Assembly (NCBI GenBank): GCA_900553355.1
Contig: USDK01000025.1
Span: 1 to 40,094, forward strand
Length of the DNA stretch: 40,094 nucleotides
Direction of reading: 5' to 3'
Source: an uncultured Lachnospiraceae bacterium
GTDB lineage: Bacteria > Bacillota > Clostridia > Lachnospirales > Lachnospiraceae
Position numbers and translations under genes: made by a program. The notes beneath the pieces were generated by a model. That model had not been told where the DNA came from. It was given only the letters and a program-made list of their open reading frames with translations, and made no database searches. How positions within the stretch are numbered: position 1 is the stretch's first letter; each line of letters opens with the position of its first letter. Shown one piece after another: positions 7,072 to 15,496 of the stretch.

Positions 7072-7132
7072 GTGACTCCCCCCGAATTCCAAAATAAACC
7101 GACGAATTCCGCACAATTTCTGTAACTATCAG

Positions 7133-7163
7133 AAAAAAGGGCAGATACATTTTGTATCCGCCC
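7133..7163 (-). terminator. Rho-independent terminator after alcohol dehydrogenase
   Basis: An 11-bp stem (7139-7149 with 7153-7163, one mismatch) with a 3-nt loop is followed on the minus strand by six T residues (7133-7138). It lies 24 nt after the stop codon of the alcohol dehydrogenase. Confidence 0.85.
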
Positions 7164-7186
7164 TGTCATTCAGACAAAATTCTCTT

Positions 7187-8368
7187 TTAGAAATCCACTT
7201 CTTTTCCATAGTAAATGCAGGTAAACAGCTTCTCCATGGCCTCAGGATCGATAGGTCTCGGGTTAGATCCTGTACATGCATCACCCACAGCATTTTTAGA
7301 AATTTCTGCAATTTTCTCTTTGAACTCGTCTTCTTTTATTCCAAATTCCTGTAAAGTAGATGGGATTCCAAGGATCGTATTGAATTCCTGGATCTTTGCG
7401 CGCAGGCTGTTGATCAGAGCCTGTTCAGAAGCTCCCTCAAGTCCTACTCTGCGTGCGATTTCCGCATAACGCTTTGCAGCTACCGGATCCTTTGCATTGT
7501 ACTGGATCACATATGGCAGATACATCGCATTTGCGAGTCCGTGAGTAATATGTCCGGTAGAGAATACAGCACCCGTCTTATGAGCCATGGAATGTACGAT
7601 ACCAAGCAGTGCATTGGAAAATGCCATACCAGCCAGGCACTGTGCATCATGCATATGTGCTCTTGCGTCCATATTGCCCCTGTAGGAAGCAGGCAGATAA
7701 TCAAATACCATCTCAATTGCCTGAATCGCCAGAGGATCTGTATATGCGCAGTTCAATGTAGAAACATATGCTTCAATCGCATGTGTCAGAGCATCCATTC
7801 CTGTATAAGCAACCTGATGAGCCGGCAGACCTTCTACCAGTTCAGAGTCTACAATCGCAACATCCGGCGTAATATTAAAGTCAGCCAGAGGATATTTGAT
7901 TCCCTTATGGTAATCTGTGATAACCGAGAAAGCTGTTACCTCTGTAGCTGTTCCGGATGTAGAAGGAATCGCTGCAAATTTTGCCTTGGTTCTGAGTTCC
8001 GGAAAACTAAATGGTGTGATCAGATCTTCAAATGTGGTCTCCGGATATTCATAAAATACCCACATTGCCTTTGCCGCATCGATCGGGGATCCGCCGCCCA
8101 TAGCCACGATCCAGTCAGGCTCAAACTTACGCATTGCTTCAGCGCCCTTCATAACTGTCTCAACAGACGGATCAGGCTCTACACCTTCGTACAGCTCCAC
8201 TTCCATTCCGGCTTCTTTCAGATAGTTCACAGCCTTGTCCAAAAATCCCTGACGCTTCATAGAACCGCCGCCTACTACAAGGATCGCTTTTTTCCCCTTC
8301 AGATTCTTAAGCTCCTCCAGGCTTCCCTTTCCATGATAAATGTCTCTTGGTAATGTAAATCTTGCCAT
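7187..8368 (-). CDS. Iron-containing alcohol dehydrogenase
   Basis: 393 residues from the chosen ATG at 8368, which follows AAAGGAG with 9 nt spacing; an upstream in-frame start is less well placed. The family pattern is clear: the NAD-binding AMGGGSPIDAAKAM, the FAAIPSTSGTATEVTAFSVI block, THAIEAYVS, and the metal-binding HSMAHKTGAVFSTGHITHGLANA region, whose histidines with an upstream Asp hold Fe2+. It is full length for group III alcohol dehydrogenases (butanol dehydrogenase / YqhD / 1,3-propanediol type). Substrate cannot be fixed. As a monocistronic gene with its own promoter and terminator it likely serves fermentative NAD(P)H disposal or aldehyde reduction. Confidence 0.93.
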   Translation of the reverse strand: MARFTLPRDIYHGKGSLEELKNLKGKKAILVVGGGSMKRQGFLDKAVNYLKEAGMEVELYEGVEPDPSVETVMKGAEAMRKFEPDWIVAMGGGSPIDAAKAMWVFYEYPETTFEDLITPFSFPELRTKAKFAAIPSTSGTATEVTAFSVITDYHKGIKYPLADFNITPDVAIVDSELVEGLPAHQVAYTGMDALTHAIEAYVSTLNCAYTDPLAIQAIEMVFDYLPASYRGNMDARAHMHDAQCLAGMAFSNALLGIVHSMAHKTGAVFSTGHITHGLANAMYLPYVIQYNAKDPVAAKRYAEIARRVGLEGASEQALINSLRAKIQEFNTILGIPSTLQEFGIKEDEFKEKIAEISKNAVGDACTGSNPRPIDPEAMEKLFTCIYYGKEVDF

Positions 8369-8384
8369 GCTAATCCACTCCTTT

Positions 8385-8404
8385 ACAAGTTGACACAAGT
8401 TGAT
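8385..8404. repeat. Tandem 10-nt repeat in the alcohol dehydrogenase leader
   Basis: ACAAGTTGAC (8385-8394) is directly followed by ACAAGTTGAT (8395-8404). It lies between the -10 box (8420) and the ribosome binding site of the alcohol dehydrogenase gene, where a repressor could bind. No known regulator is indicated. Confidence 0.5.
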
Positions 8405-8419
8405 AATTACTCCAGAGTT

Positions 8420-8448
8420 ATTATAGCTCTATAGATCTGACATTTCAA
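8420..8448 (-). promoter_or_regulatory. Promoter of alcohol dehydrogenase
   Basis: On the minus strand TTGAAA (8443-8448) and TATAAT (8420-8425) are 17 nt apart. The transcript would start about 40 nt upstream of the ribosome binding site and include the tandem repeat at 8385-8404. Confidence 0.7.
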
Positions 8449-8490
8449 TGTGTATGAAAAAATTCAATATCTGGGATCACATATTTATAA

Positions 8491-9711
8491 TTACTCTAAA
8501 ACCAGCTCATAATTCCGGGTCGTGATTCCACTGGACCGTCCGCTTCCATCTACAAGAATCGCTTTGAAAATCGTCGTTCCTTCCGGCATATCTATTGGCC
8601 CTGTATATTTTGTTGAGGCCGTGGTAGGATCTGACTGATCCATCGTATAATATGCATCGTATCCGTCCGGAACCTTGATCTCGATTTGTTTTGCTTCCTC
8701 ATACTGTCCGGTAGACGGCGATACTGCCGGCGCGTCTACCATTGGAAATTCTACTGTGTAGCTCTTCTGCACAGGAAGGCTTGGAACACCTCTGTCATCC
8801 ACGGCAATAGCTGTAATTGTGGTTGTCCCTTCACTGATCTGGATCGGATCCGTATACTTGGTAGATGAGGTGCTAGGATCTGACTCATCTGTTGTATAGT
8901 AAATCGTATCACCGTCACCTGCTGTCAGCTTCAGCTCCTGCACATCTTCAAAAGTTTCCTCGTCATCAAGGCTGAACTTGGGAACGTCAATAATATATCC
9001 GCCCAGCGCTTCTCTGACACTGTCAGCCGCATCCTCCAAAAGAGTCGGAATCTTTTCCTGCTGTTTTGTATCCATATAAAAATCAATACAGGCTTTATAG
9101 ATATCCGCATTTTCCGTCTGACTTTCCAGGCTGGTCAGAAATACTGACTCTGCCGTATCCAGATCGTCCTGAGCGATATAAACCTTAGAAAGGCCTGTAT
9201 AAGCCTCCGGTCTTTCATTATCTTTTGACATGGCTTTTTCAAAACAGTCCTGAGCCTCTGTATAACTGCCGGATGAAAGCGCACTGTTCCCCTTTCGGAC
9301 GATTCCGGCATAAGAATTGCTGTAGATCAAATATACAGCCGCGACGATCAAGATCAGAAACAATGCCATGATCAGCAGAAGTCTTCTCCTTTTCTTCCTC
9401 AGCGCAGCTTTTTTCCTCGCCGCCTGCTGTTTCCTTCTTCTGCGTTCCATTTCCGGGGTACGCTGCGTGGTTCCCCGTTTTGTGCTGCTTCCTGTATTCC
9501 GCCCCGTGTTCCGGACATTTCTGCGCTCTGTCGAAGTTCTGTCAAAAAAGTCATCCTGCTGTGGCTCGTCTCCGTCCAGAGACACTTTGATCTGTGCAGT
9601 CAGCATATCATCCAGTGGGTTATAATCCGGCACGATCTGTACCTCTTTCCCACAGTTTTCACAATATAATTCCCCCTCCGGTATATCATATCCACAATAT
9701 CTGCATTTCAT
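8491..9711 (-). CDS. Zinc-ribbon, membrane, TPR and chitobiase-like repeat protein
   Basis: 406 residues with a composite layout. An N-terminal zinc ribbon (CRYCGYDIPEGELYCENCG, residues 3-20) is followed by a low-complexity Arg/Lys/Thr linker to about 107. One membrane helix follows at about 110-130 (LLLIMALFLILIVAAVYLIY). A TPR-like region (about 135-225, SGSYTEAQDCFEKAMSKD) comes next. At the end are two tandem repeats, each with YYTTDESDPST or YYTMDQSDPTT followed by EGTTT/EGTTI and a DDRG or DGSG turn, typical of the chitobiase/beta-hexosaminidase C-terminal-like domain. The zinc ribbon is probably inside and the repeats outside the membrane. Function is unknown; it follows spoIIIE/ftsK by 40 nt. 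Confidence 0.8.
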   Translation of the reverse strand: MKCRYCGYDIPEGELYCENCGKEVQIVPDYNPLDDMLTAQIKVSLDGDEPQQDDFFDRTSTERRNVRNTGRNTGSSTKRGTTQRTPEMERRRRKQQAARKKAALRKKRRRLLLIMALFLILIVAAVYLIYSNSYAGIVRKGNSALSSGSYTEAQDCFEKAMSKDNERPEAYTGLSKVYIAQDDLDTAESVFLTSLESQTENADIYKACIDFYMDTKQQEKIPTLLEDAADSVREALGGYIIDVPKFSLDDEETFEDVQELKLTAGDGDTIYYTTDESDPSTSSTKYTDPIQISEGTTTITAIAVDDRGVPSLPVQKSYTVEFPMVDAPAVSPSTGQYEEAKQIEIKVPDGYDAYYTMDQSDPTTASTKYTGPIDMPEGTTIFKAILVDGSGRSSGITTRNYELVLE

Positions 9712-9751
9712 GTTATGAATTCCTCCCGGTTCTATCTATAATAATCTGTGA

Positions 9752-12160
9752 TTAGAGCGATTCTTCAATATACTGCTCAAATTCTGCCGATGTCATAAGG
9801 ACCTTACGCGGCTTTGTTCCCTCTTCCGGGCCGACTACTCCGGCCTCTGCCAGCTGATCCATGATGCGTGCCGCACGGTTAAATCCGATTTTAAATGACC
9901 TCTGGAGCATGCCGATAGATGCCTTGTCTTTATCGATGATCAGTCTTCCGGCATCCACAAAATGTACATCCCTGTCATCCTCCTGCGAGGCTCCGGCTCC
10001 CGCACCGTTTCCGATCGGAGCAGTATTCACATGGTTTACGATTTCTTCATCATATGTAACATCACTGTTGTGATCCTTCAAATATTCGACAACACTTTGT
10101 ACCTCTTTGTCCGTTACAAAAGATCCCTGTACCCGGGCAGGCTTCTGATAACCGGAAGGATAAAACAACATATCTCCCTTCCCAAGAAGCTTTTCCGCCC
10201 CGTTCATGTCGATGATCGTCCGGGAGTCTACCCCGGAAGATACGGAAAAGGCGATTCTTGACGGCATATTCGCCTTAATAAGTCCAGTAATAACATTGAC
10301 CGATGGTCTCTGGGTCGCCAGTACCAGATGAATCCCCGCCGCACGGGCAAGCTGAGCCAGACGACAGATAGCTTCCTCCACATCTCCGGGTGCCACCATC
10401 ATCAGATCTGCGAGCTCATCGACGATAATGACGATCTGAGGCATGAGAGTCGGCTCCTCGCCGTCTTTTGGCGGCATTGTCCGGATCTTTTCATTATATC
10501 CCTTCATGTCACGCACATGCATTTCAGCAAAGGCCTGATATCTCCTGGTCATCTCAGCAACAGCCCAGTTCAGGGCACCTGCAGCCTTCTTCAGATCTGT
10601 CACTACGGGAATCATCAAGTGCGGAATACCGTTGTAGACACTAAGTTCAACTACCTTTGGATCGATCATGATCAGCTTCACCTCTTCTGGCGAAGCCTTA
10701 TACAGGATACTCATAATCAGCGTATTGATACAGACAGACTTTCCTGAACCAGTTGCCCCGGCGATCAGTAAGTGAGGCATTTTCGCAATATCAGCGACCA
10801 CGACCTTCCCTCCGATATCCTTTCCAACTGCAAAAGAAACTTTGGAAACGCTGTTTTTAAACTCTGGAGACTCCAGAAGATCTCTTAGCATAACTGGTGC
10901 ATTTTCCTTGTTCGGCACCTCGATGCCTACCGCAGCCTTTCCCGGAATCGGTGCCTCGATCCGGATATCTGCAGCAGCCAGATTCAACTTGATGTCATCA
11001 GCCAGACCCACGATCTTACTGACCTTTACCCCCATCTCGGGCTGTAACTCATACCGGGTCACAGAAGGTCCGCAGCTGACATTGGTCACAGTAACCTGCA
11101 CGCCAAAATTCTGGAGAGTCTGTTGAAGCTTCATAGCTGTCTCACGAAGTACGGCGTCAGACTCTCCTCCGCCTTTAGAGCCTCGTTTCAGAAGAGACAA
11201 TGGCGGATATCGGTATGCTTTCGCCGGACGTTTCATCTGAGCCGACGCAGCGGCGGCCACAGCACCTGTCTCACTGGCAATTGCCCCGGCATCCATCATC
11301 TTCTTTCTTCCCCGGACATTCTCTTTTTCAGGCATTCTCTCCGGTTCCGCCGGCCCATTTAATGGTTCCGCATCTGTCTGTTGTTCCTCTGCGTCCTGCA
11401 TATCCACAGAGGCTGGCACATCAGATCCGCGGTGGATCGGGAAATCCGGTTCCTTGACAGAATCATCCGCCTTCAGTTCTTTAATTTCCGGTGATTTTTT
11501 TGCAAGCGTCGTATCGAAGGATACTCCTTCCACGTGGTGATCACTGCGTTTCACGCCTCGTCCTGTCCGATCTGCAGACTTTTCGTCTTTTCTGGCCTTC
11601 TCAGCCCTCAGAGCCTTTGTCTGCTCTCTTCGCCTTGCCGCATCCTGCTTTGCCTTATCATAGGCTTTGTCGCTCTGGGCTTTTACCCCCTGCAGCAAAG
11701 ATTTTCCAGTAATGATCACAACACAGATGATCATTAAAATAATATCAACCACATATGTACCCACAACTCCGATAGCCGGAGTCAGGGTGTGCACCAGGAT
11801 ACTTCCAAGCAGTCCGCCCTGATTGTCAATCAGCTGCAGAAATGTACATACCAGTACCAGCAGTATAACGCCCGAACCAATTTTTACATATGCCTGTCCG
11901 TTTCCCTGATTCGATATGAGAAAAGTGACCCCGCCAAATAATAAAAACGGAATCACGTATGCAGCCAGTCCGAATAGTAAGAACAGGATATCGGAAAATG
12001 TCTCCCCTATAAATCCTCCGAATCCAAAAATACTGACCAACATCAAAATGCTGACCGCCAAAGTCAGCCAGATGATAATTTCATCTTTCAAGAAATTCTG
12101 TGAATTCTGCTTTGTTTTTGATCTCTTTCTGCTCCCTCTCTTTTTAGATCTGGCAGCCAT
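9752..12160 (-). CDS. ftsK: FtsK/SpoIIIE family DNA translocase
   Basis: 802 residues, the normal length for SpoIIIE. Four N-terminal membrane helices lie between about 28 and 155. A charged linker runs from about 160 to 310. The alpha/beta motor follows, with Walker A GATGSGKS at 468-475 and Walker B IVIIVDELADLM near 576-587. A C-terminal gamma winged-helix domain follows (about 745-790, ASIGMLQRSFKIGFNRAARIMDQLA), which in the family reads oriented DNA motifs. It pumps chromosomal DNA through the closing septum during division and, in spore formers, into the forespore. Position directly after tepA matches the Bacillus tepA-spoIIIE neighbourhood, favouring the SpoIIIE name. Confidence 0.95.
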   Translation of the reverse strand: MAARSKKRGSRKRSKTKQNSQNFLKDEIIIWLTLAVSILMLVSIFGFGGFIGETFSDILFLLFGLAAYVIPFLLFGGVTFLISNQGNGQAYVKIGSGVILLVLVCTFLQLIDNQGGLLGSILVHTLTPAIGVVGTYVVDIILMIICVVIITGKSLLQGVKAQSDKAYDKAKQDAARRREQTKALRAEKARKDEKSADRTGRGVKRSDHHVEGVSFDTTLAKKSPEIKELKADDSVKEPDFPIHRGSDVPASVDMQDAEEQQTDAEPLNGPAEPERMPEKENVRGRKKMMDAGAIASETGAVAAAASAQMKRPAKAYRYPPLSLLKRGSKGGGESDAVLRETAMKLQQTLQNFGVQVTVTNVSCGPSVTRYELQPEMGVKVSKIVGLADDIKLNLAAADIRIEAPIPGKAAVGIEVPNKENAPVMLRDLLESPEFKNSVSKVSFAVGKDIGGKVVVADIAKMPHLLIAGATGSGKSVCINTLIMSILYKASPEEVKLIMIDPKVVELSVYNGIPHLMIPVVTDLKKAAGALNWAVAEMTRRYQAFAEMHVRDMKGYNEKIRTMPPKDGEEPTLMPQIVIIVDELADLMMVAPGDVEEAICRLAQLARAAGIHLVLATQRPSVNVITGLIKANMPSRIAFSVSSGVDSRTIIDMNGAEKLLGKGDMLFYPSGYQKPARVQGSFVTDKEVQSVVEYLKDHNSDVTYDEEIVNHVNTAPIGNGAGAGASQEDDRDVHFVDAGRLIIDKDKASIGMLQRSFKIGFNRAARIMDQLAEAGVVGPEEGTKPRKVLMTSAEFEQYIEESL

Positions 12161-12227
12161 TTTTATATTTCCCCCTTACAATTGGCAATACTATATTTTA
12201 GTATATCATTTTTGGGAAAGGCTGTCA

Positions 12228-12917
12228 TTACCAATTTTCACACTTTTTCTGCCTATCTTCCCGGATCATTTCGTGCAGTTTATGCAAGGCATCGCTCATT
12301 CCGCCCACTTCATCGATCAACCCTTCTCTTACAGCGTCCCGGCCTTCCAGAAGCGTTCCCACATCCTTCACGAGTTCCTTCGGATTGAGCATCAGCTCTT
12401 CGATCCGTTTCTGAGAAATCCTGGAATGATCCGCAAGGAACCTGGTAATCCGGTCCTGGGTTCGGATCATGTTTCTCAGGCTCTGTGCAACACCGATAAA
12501 CATTCCGTTTGATCTGACTGGATGAATGATCATGGTTCCGCTCGGTACGATAAACGAATACCTGGCCGACACTGCCAGAGGCCCACCGATTGAATGGCTG
12601 CCGCCAAGTACCAGGGAAACCGTCGGTTTGCTCAGAGATGCGATCATTTCAGCGATAGAAAGTCCTGCCTCGATATCACCGCCCATTGTATTTAAAAGGA
12701 TCAGAAGGCCGTCGATCTTGTCACTGTCTTCTACTTCCGCCAGCATAGGCAGGATATGTTCATACTTCGTAGCCTTGGTACTTCCGGCTACGGCTTCATG
12801 CCCTTCAATCTCTCCGATAATGGTCAGCAGCCGGATATGATGTTTCTCCTCACCCTGACCAAGGTCCAGACTCCCTGTTTCTTTGATCTGCTCCCTGTTT
12901 TCCTCTGTATTTCCCAT
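12228..12917 (-). CDS. tepA: TepA/YmfB-type ClpP-like serine protease
   Basis: 229 residues of the ClpP/crotonase fold. The nucleophile region reads LVLGGSHSIGGPLAVSARYSF, where Ser109 in HSIGG matches the catalytic serine of ClpP-like proteins. MIIHPVRSNG carries the catalytic His132, and the LLNTMGGDIEAGLSIAEMI segment is the oxyanion-side helix. These and the tail match Bacillus TepA (YmfB), a protein-export or membrane-associated ClpP paralogue encoded next to spoIIIE, as here. It is not the ClpP of the ClpXP complex, which has a different N-terminus. Its start ATG (12917) follows GGAGGTG, and that site lies within the 3' arm of a strong hairpin (12921-12956). Confidence 0.88.
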   Translation of the reverse strand: MGNTEENREQIKETGSLDLGQGEEKHHIRLLTIIGEIEGHEAVAGSTKATKYEHILPMLAEVEDSDKIDGLLILLNTMGGDIEAGLSIAEMIASLSKPTVSLVLGGSHSIGGPLAVSARYSFIVPSGTMIIHPVRSNGMFIGVAQSLRNMIRTQDRITRFLADHSRISQKRIEELMLNPKELVKDVGTLLEGRDAVREGLIDEVGGMSDALHKLHEMIREDRQKKCENW

Positions 12918-12920
12918 AAA

Positions 12921-12956
12921 AACACCTCCATACTTTTTTGTTAGTATGGAGGTGTT
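12921..12956 (-). terminator. Hairpin overlapping the tepA ribosome binding site
   Basis: A perfect 13-bp stem (12921-12933 with 12944-12956, loop of 10 nt) lies between metY and tepA. On the minus strand it is followed by TTTTT and at once by the tepA ATG. It resembles a terminator for metY, but its 3' arm carries the GGAGG of tepA. It may attenuate tepA or hide its ribosome binding site. Confidence 0.75.
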
Positions 12957-12965
12957 CTGAATTTT

Positions 12966-14246
12966 TTATACCTCTTCCAGCGCCTGCTTCAGATCTTCGA
13001 TGATATCTTCGATATTCTCGATTCCCACACTGAAACGAATCAGATCCGGCTGCACTCCTGCCTCCAGAAGTTCCTGATCGTTCATCTGACGGTGGGTATG
13101 GCTGGCCGGGTGAAGGACACAGCTTCTTGCATCTGCAACGTGGGTGACGATAGCGATCATCTTTAAGCTGTCCATCATACGGACGGCAGCCTCTCTTCCG
13201 CCCTTCAGGCCGAAAGTAATAACGCCGCAGGTTCCCTTCGGCATGTATTTCTGTGCCAGGTCATAATACTTGTCCCCCGGCAGAGACGGACATTCTACCC
13301 ATGCGACTTTTTCATGATTCTTAAGATACTCAGCCGCTTTCTTTGCATTATCACAGTGGCGCTCCACCCGCAGATGCAGCGTTTCCAGTCCCAGATTCAG
13401 CAGAAAGGCGTTCTGAGGAGCCTGAATGGATCCCAGATCCCGCATCAGCTGTGCCGTTGCCTTGGTGATATAAGCTCCTTTTCCGAACTTCTGTGTATAA
13501 ACAATTCCATGATAGGTCTCATCTGGAGTTGTAAGTCCCGGGAACTTGTCTGCATATGCTTCCCAGTCAAAATTTCCGCTGTCAACGATAGCCCCGCCGA
13601 CACAGATAGCATGTCCATCCATGTATTTTGTAGTGGAATGAGTCACGATATCTGCTCCCCATTCAAATGGCCGGCAGTTGATCGGTGTGGCAAAAGTATT
13701 GTCAACAATAAGCGGTACGCCGTGACTATGAGCAGCCTGCGCAAATTTTTCGATGTCCAGAACTACCAGCGCCGGATTGGCAATCATCTCACCAAATACA
13801 GCCTTTGTATTTTCCTGAAATGCTGCTTCCAGTTCTTCTTTTGTACAATCTGGATCTACAAATGTAGCGTCGATTCCCATCTTCTTGATCGTATGTGCAT
13901 AAAGATTATATGTACCGCCATATAAGGCAGAAGCGCAGACAATGTGATCCCCGGCAGCTGCAATATTCATGATCGCATAGAAGTTTGCTGCCTGCCCGGA
14001 AGAAGTCAGCATCGCTGCATAACCACCTTCCAGATCACAGATCTTTGCAGCCACTGCATCGTTAGTGGGATTCTGAAGTCTGGTATAGAAATAACCGGAT
14101 TCCTCAAGGTCAAACAGTCTTCCCATCTGCTCACTGCTGTTATATTTAAAAGTTGTGCTCTGGTAAATCGGAAGAACTCTGGGCTCTCCGTTTCCCGGCT
14201 GATATCCGGACTGAATACATTTTGTCTCAATCTTATAGTTGCTCAT
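12966..14246 (-). CDS. metY: O-acetylhomoserine sulfhydrylase / aminocarboxypropyltransferase
   Basis: 426 residues from the ATG at 14246, which follows AAGGAGG; a longer frame upstream has no good ribosome binding site. The start NYKIETKCIQSGYQPGNGEPR and the SGYFYTRLQNPTNDA block are typical of OAH sulfhydrylases. THSTTKYMDGHA carries the PLP-binding lysine. The enzyme is a cytosolic PLP protein of the Cys/Met metabolism family; it makes homocysteine from O-acetylhomoserine and sulfide in methionine synthesis. Length (about 425) fits MetY rather than the shorter MetB/MetC. I saw no SAM riboswitch upstream, as the next gene ends only 13 nt before the start. It sits within an otherwise housekeeping run. 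Confidence 0.9.
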   Translation of the reverse strand: MSNYKIETKCIQSGYQPGNGEPRVLPIYQSTTFKYNSSEQMGRLFDLEESGYFYTRLQNPTNDAVAAKICDLEGGYAAMLTSSGQAANFYAIMNIAAAGDHIVCASALYGGTYNLYAHTIKKMGIDATFVDPDCTKEELEAAFQENTKAVFGEMIANPALVVLDIEKFAQAAHSHGVPLIVDNTFATPINCRPFEWGADIVTHSTTKYMDGHAICVGGAIVDSGNFDWEAYADKFPGLTTPDETYHGIVYTQKFGKGAYITKATAQLMRDLGSIQAPQNAFLLNLGLETLHLRVERHCDNAKKAAEYLKNHEKVAWVECPSLPGDKYYDLAQKYMPKGTCGVITFGLKGGREAAVRMMDSLKMIAIVTHVADARSCVLHPASHTHRQMNDQELLEAGVQPDLIRFSVGIENIEDIIEDLKQALEEV

Positions 14247-14259
14247 AATCGTCTCCTCC

Positions 14260-14706
14260 TTACTTCTTAAAAAACCAGGACTTCTTAAATCCCGACGAAA
14301 TCTTTTCATAGTCTGACATGCCGATCTCCATCTTCGTCACTTTCTTCTGATTCCAGAAAGACACCATCTGTTCTGTAATTTTCTCACAGTACGGGTCCCT
14401 GGTGTACCTGAACAACGGAACGACATAAGCCACCATCGTCAGATTGAAATTCAAGGCGAACTTCTCCTTGTCCCTTCTGGAAAGCTTCTGCATTTTCTGG
14501 TACGCATATTCCGGTATGATCTGTGCAAGAGAAGAGATTTCCTCCTCTTCGGCCTCTGCACACCATGCAGATACTCTGGTAAGCAGCTCCTGATGCTGAT
14601 CGTACGCCTGCAGGAATGCCGGACTGTAAGTCTTCTTCTTAAAAAATCTGATCTGGTGGATCATCTCATCAAACAACTGTTCCAGTTCCTGCTTAAAATC
14701 TTCCAT
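14260..14706 (-). CDS. Unknown soluble protein between yebC and metY
   Basis: 148 residues from the ATG at 14706, preceded by GGGAGG that overlaps the 3' end of yebC. A longer frame reading back into yebC is an artefact. I do not recognise a family. The protein is charged, likely helical (MEDFKQELEQLFDEMIHQIRFFKKK), with no membrane segment. It contains NFNLTMVAYVVPLF and ends in the basic SSGFKKSWFFKK. Its start is 8 nt after the yebC stop and its end 13 nt before metY, so it is co-transcribed with both. The context does not define a function. Confidence 0.7.
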   Translation of the reverse strand: MEDFKQELEQLFDEMIHQIRFFKKKTYSPAFLQAYDQHQELLTRVSAWCAEAEEEEISSLAQIIPEYAYQKMQKLSRRDKEKFALNFNLTMVAYVVPLFRYTRDPYCEKITEQMVSFWNQKKVTKMEIGMSDYEKISSGFKKSWFFKK

Positions 14707-14713
14707 GTATTTT

Positions 14714-15445
14714 TTATTCCTCCCAGTTATGATATACGTTCTGAACATCATCATCATCATCAAGCATGTCCAGCGTCTTCTGGATTGAAGCGATATCCTT
14801 CTCATCTGTCAGTTCCACATAAGTCTGTGGAATCATGGTCACTTCTGCAGATGCCATCGGAAGCCCCTGCTCTTCCAGAGCGATTCTTACTGCGCTGAAA
14901 TCTTCCGGAGAAGTCAGGATCTCAAAACTGTCCGCTTCCTCCGCAAAATCTTCTGCGCCTGCATCCAGTGCCTGCATCATCAGTTCATCCGGATCACCTT
15001 CATATTCTTCTTTATCAATGATGATCTGTCCCTTTTTATCAAACATAAAGGAAACACAGCCGGGAGTCCCCACATTTCCATTTCCCTTGGTAAATGCATT
15101 CTTTACATTTGACGCAGTACGGTTTTTATTGTCTGTCAGTGTCTCTACGATGATCGCTGTTCCGTTAGGTCCATATCCTTCATATGTAATGTATTCATAA
15201 TTGGCCGCATTGGCATCACTGTCTGCCCTTTTAATGTTTCTTTCAATCGTATCATTCGGCATATTATTTGCTTTTGCCTTTGCGATCACATCTCTCAGCC
15301 TGCTGTTATTGGCAGGATCTGCACTTCCGCCTTCTTTTACGGCAACTGCCAGTTCCTTCCCGATCTTCGTAAAAATCTTTCCCTTTGCCGCATCATTCTT
15401 TTCCTTTTTGTGCTTAATGTTTGCAAATTTTGAATGTCCTGACAT
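14714..15445 (-). CDS. yebC: YebC/PmpR family DNA- and ribosome-associated regulator
   Basis: 243 residues, normal length, with the invariant start MSGHSKFANIKHKKEKNDAAKGK. Further conserved parts are DPANNSRLRDVIAKAKANNMPNDTIERNIKRA and YEGYGPNGTAIIVETLTDNKNRT. The three-domain fold is well known; members act as transcriptional regulators in some bacteria, and recent work links them to translation of proline-rich stalling sequences. The C-terminus is unusually acidic (a run of five Asp near residue 235). It lies 51 nt after the CBS/CorC gene on the same strand and is followed by an unknown small gene. Confidence 0.96.
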   Translation of the reverse strand: MSGHSKFANIKHKKEKNDAAKGKIFTKIGKELAVAVKEGGSADPANNSRLRDVIAKAKANNMPNDTIERNIKRADSDANAANYEYITYEGYGPNGTAIIVETLTDNKNRTASNVKNAFTKGNGNVGTPGCVSFMFDKKGQIIIDKEEYEGDPDELMMQALDAGAEDFAEEADSFEILTSPEDFSAVRIALEEQGLPMASAEVTMIPQTYVELTDEKDIASIQKTLDMLDDDDDVQNVYHNWEE

Positions 15446-15496
15446 ATTCTCAATTCCTCTCTTCGTATCTTATCTTTTCACACTTTTTCTATTCTA

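Noticed and set aside
7541..8353. 270-residue open frame on the plus strand
   Set aside because: Antisense to the iron alcohol dehydrogenase. It is Cys/His-rich only because of the codons on the other strand.
14247..14309. Longer N-terminus for metY (21 extra residues)
   Set aside because: The upstream start lacks a ribosome binding site and overlaps the preceding gene, while the ATG at 14246 follows AAGGAGG and begins the family sequence.
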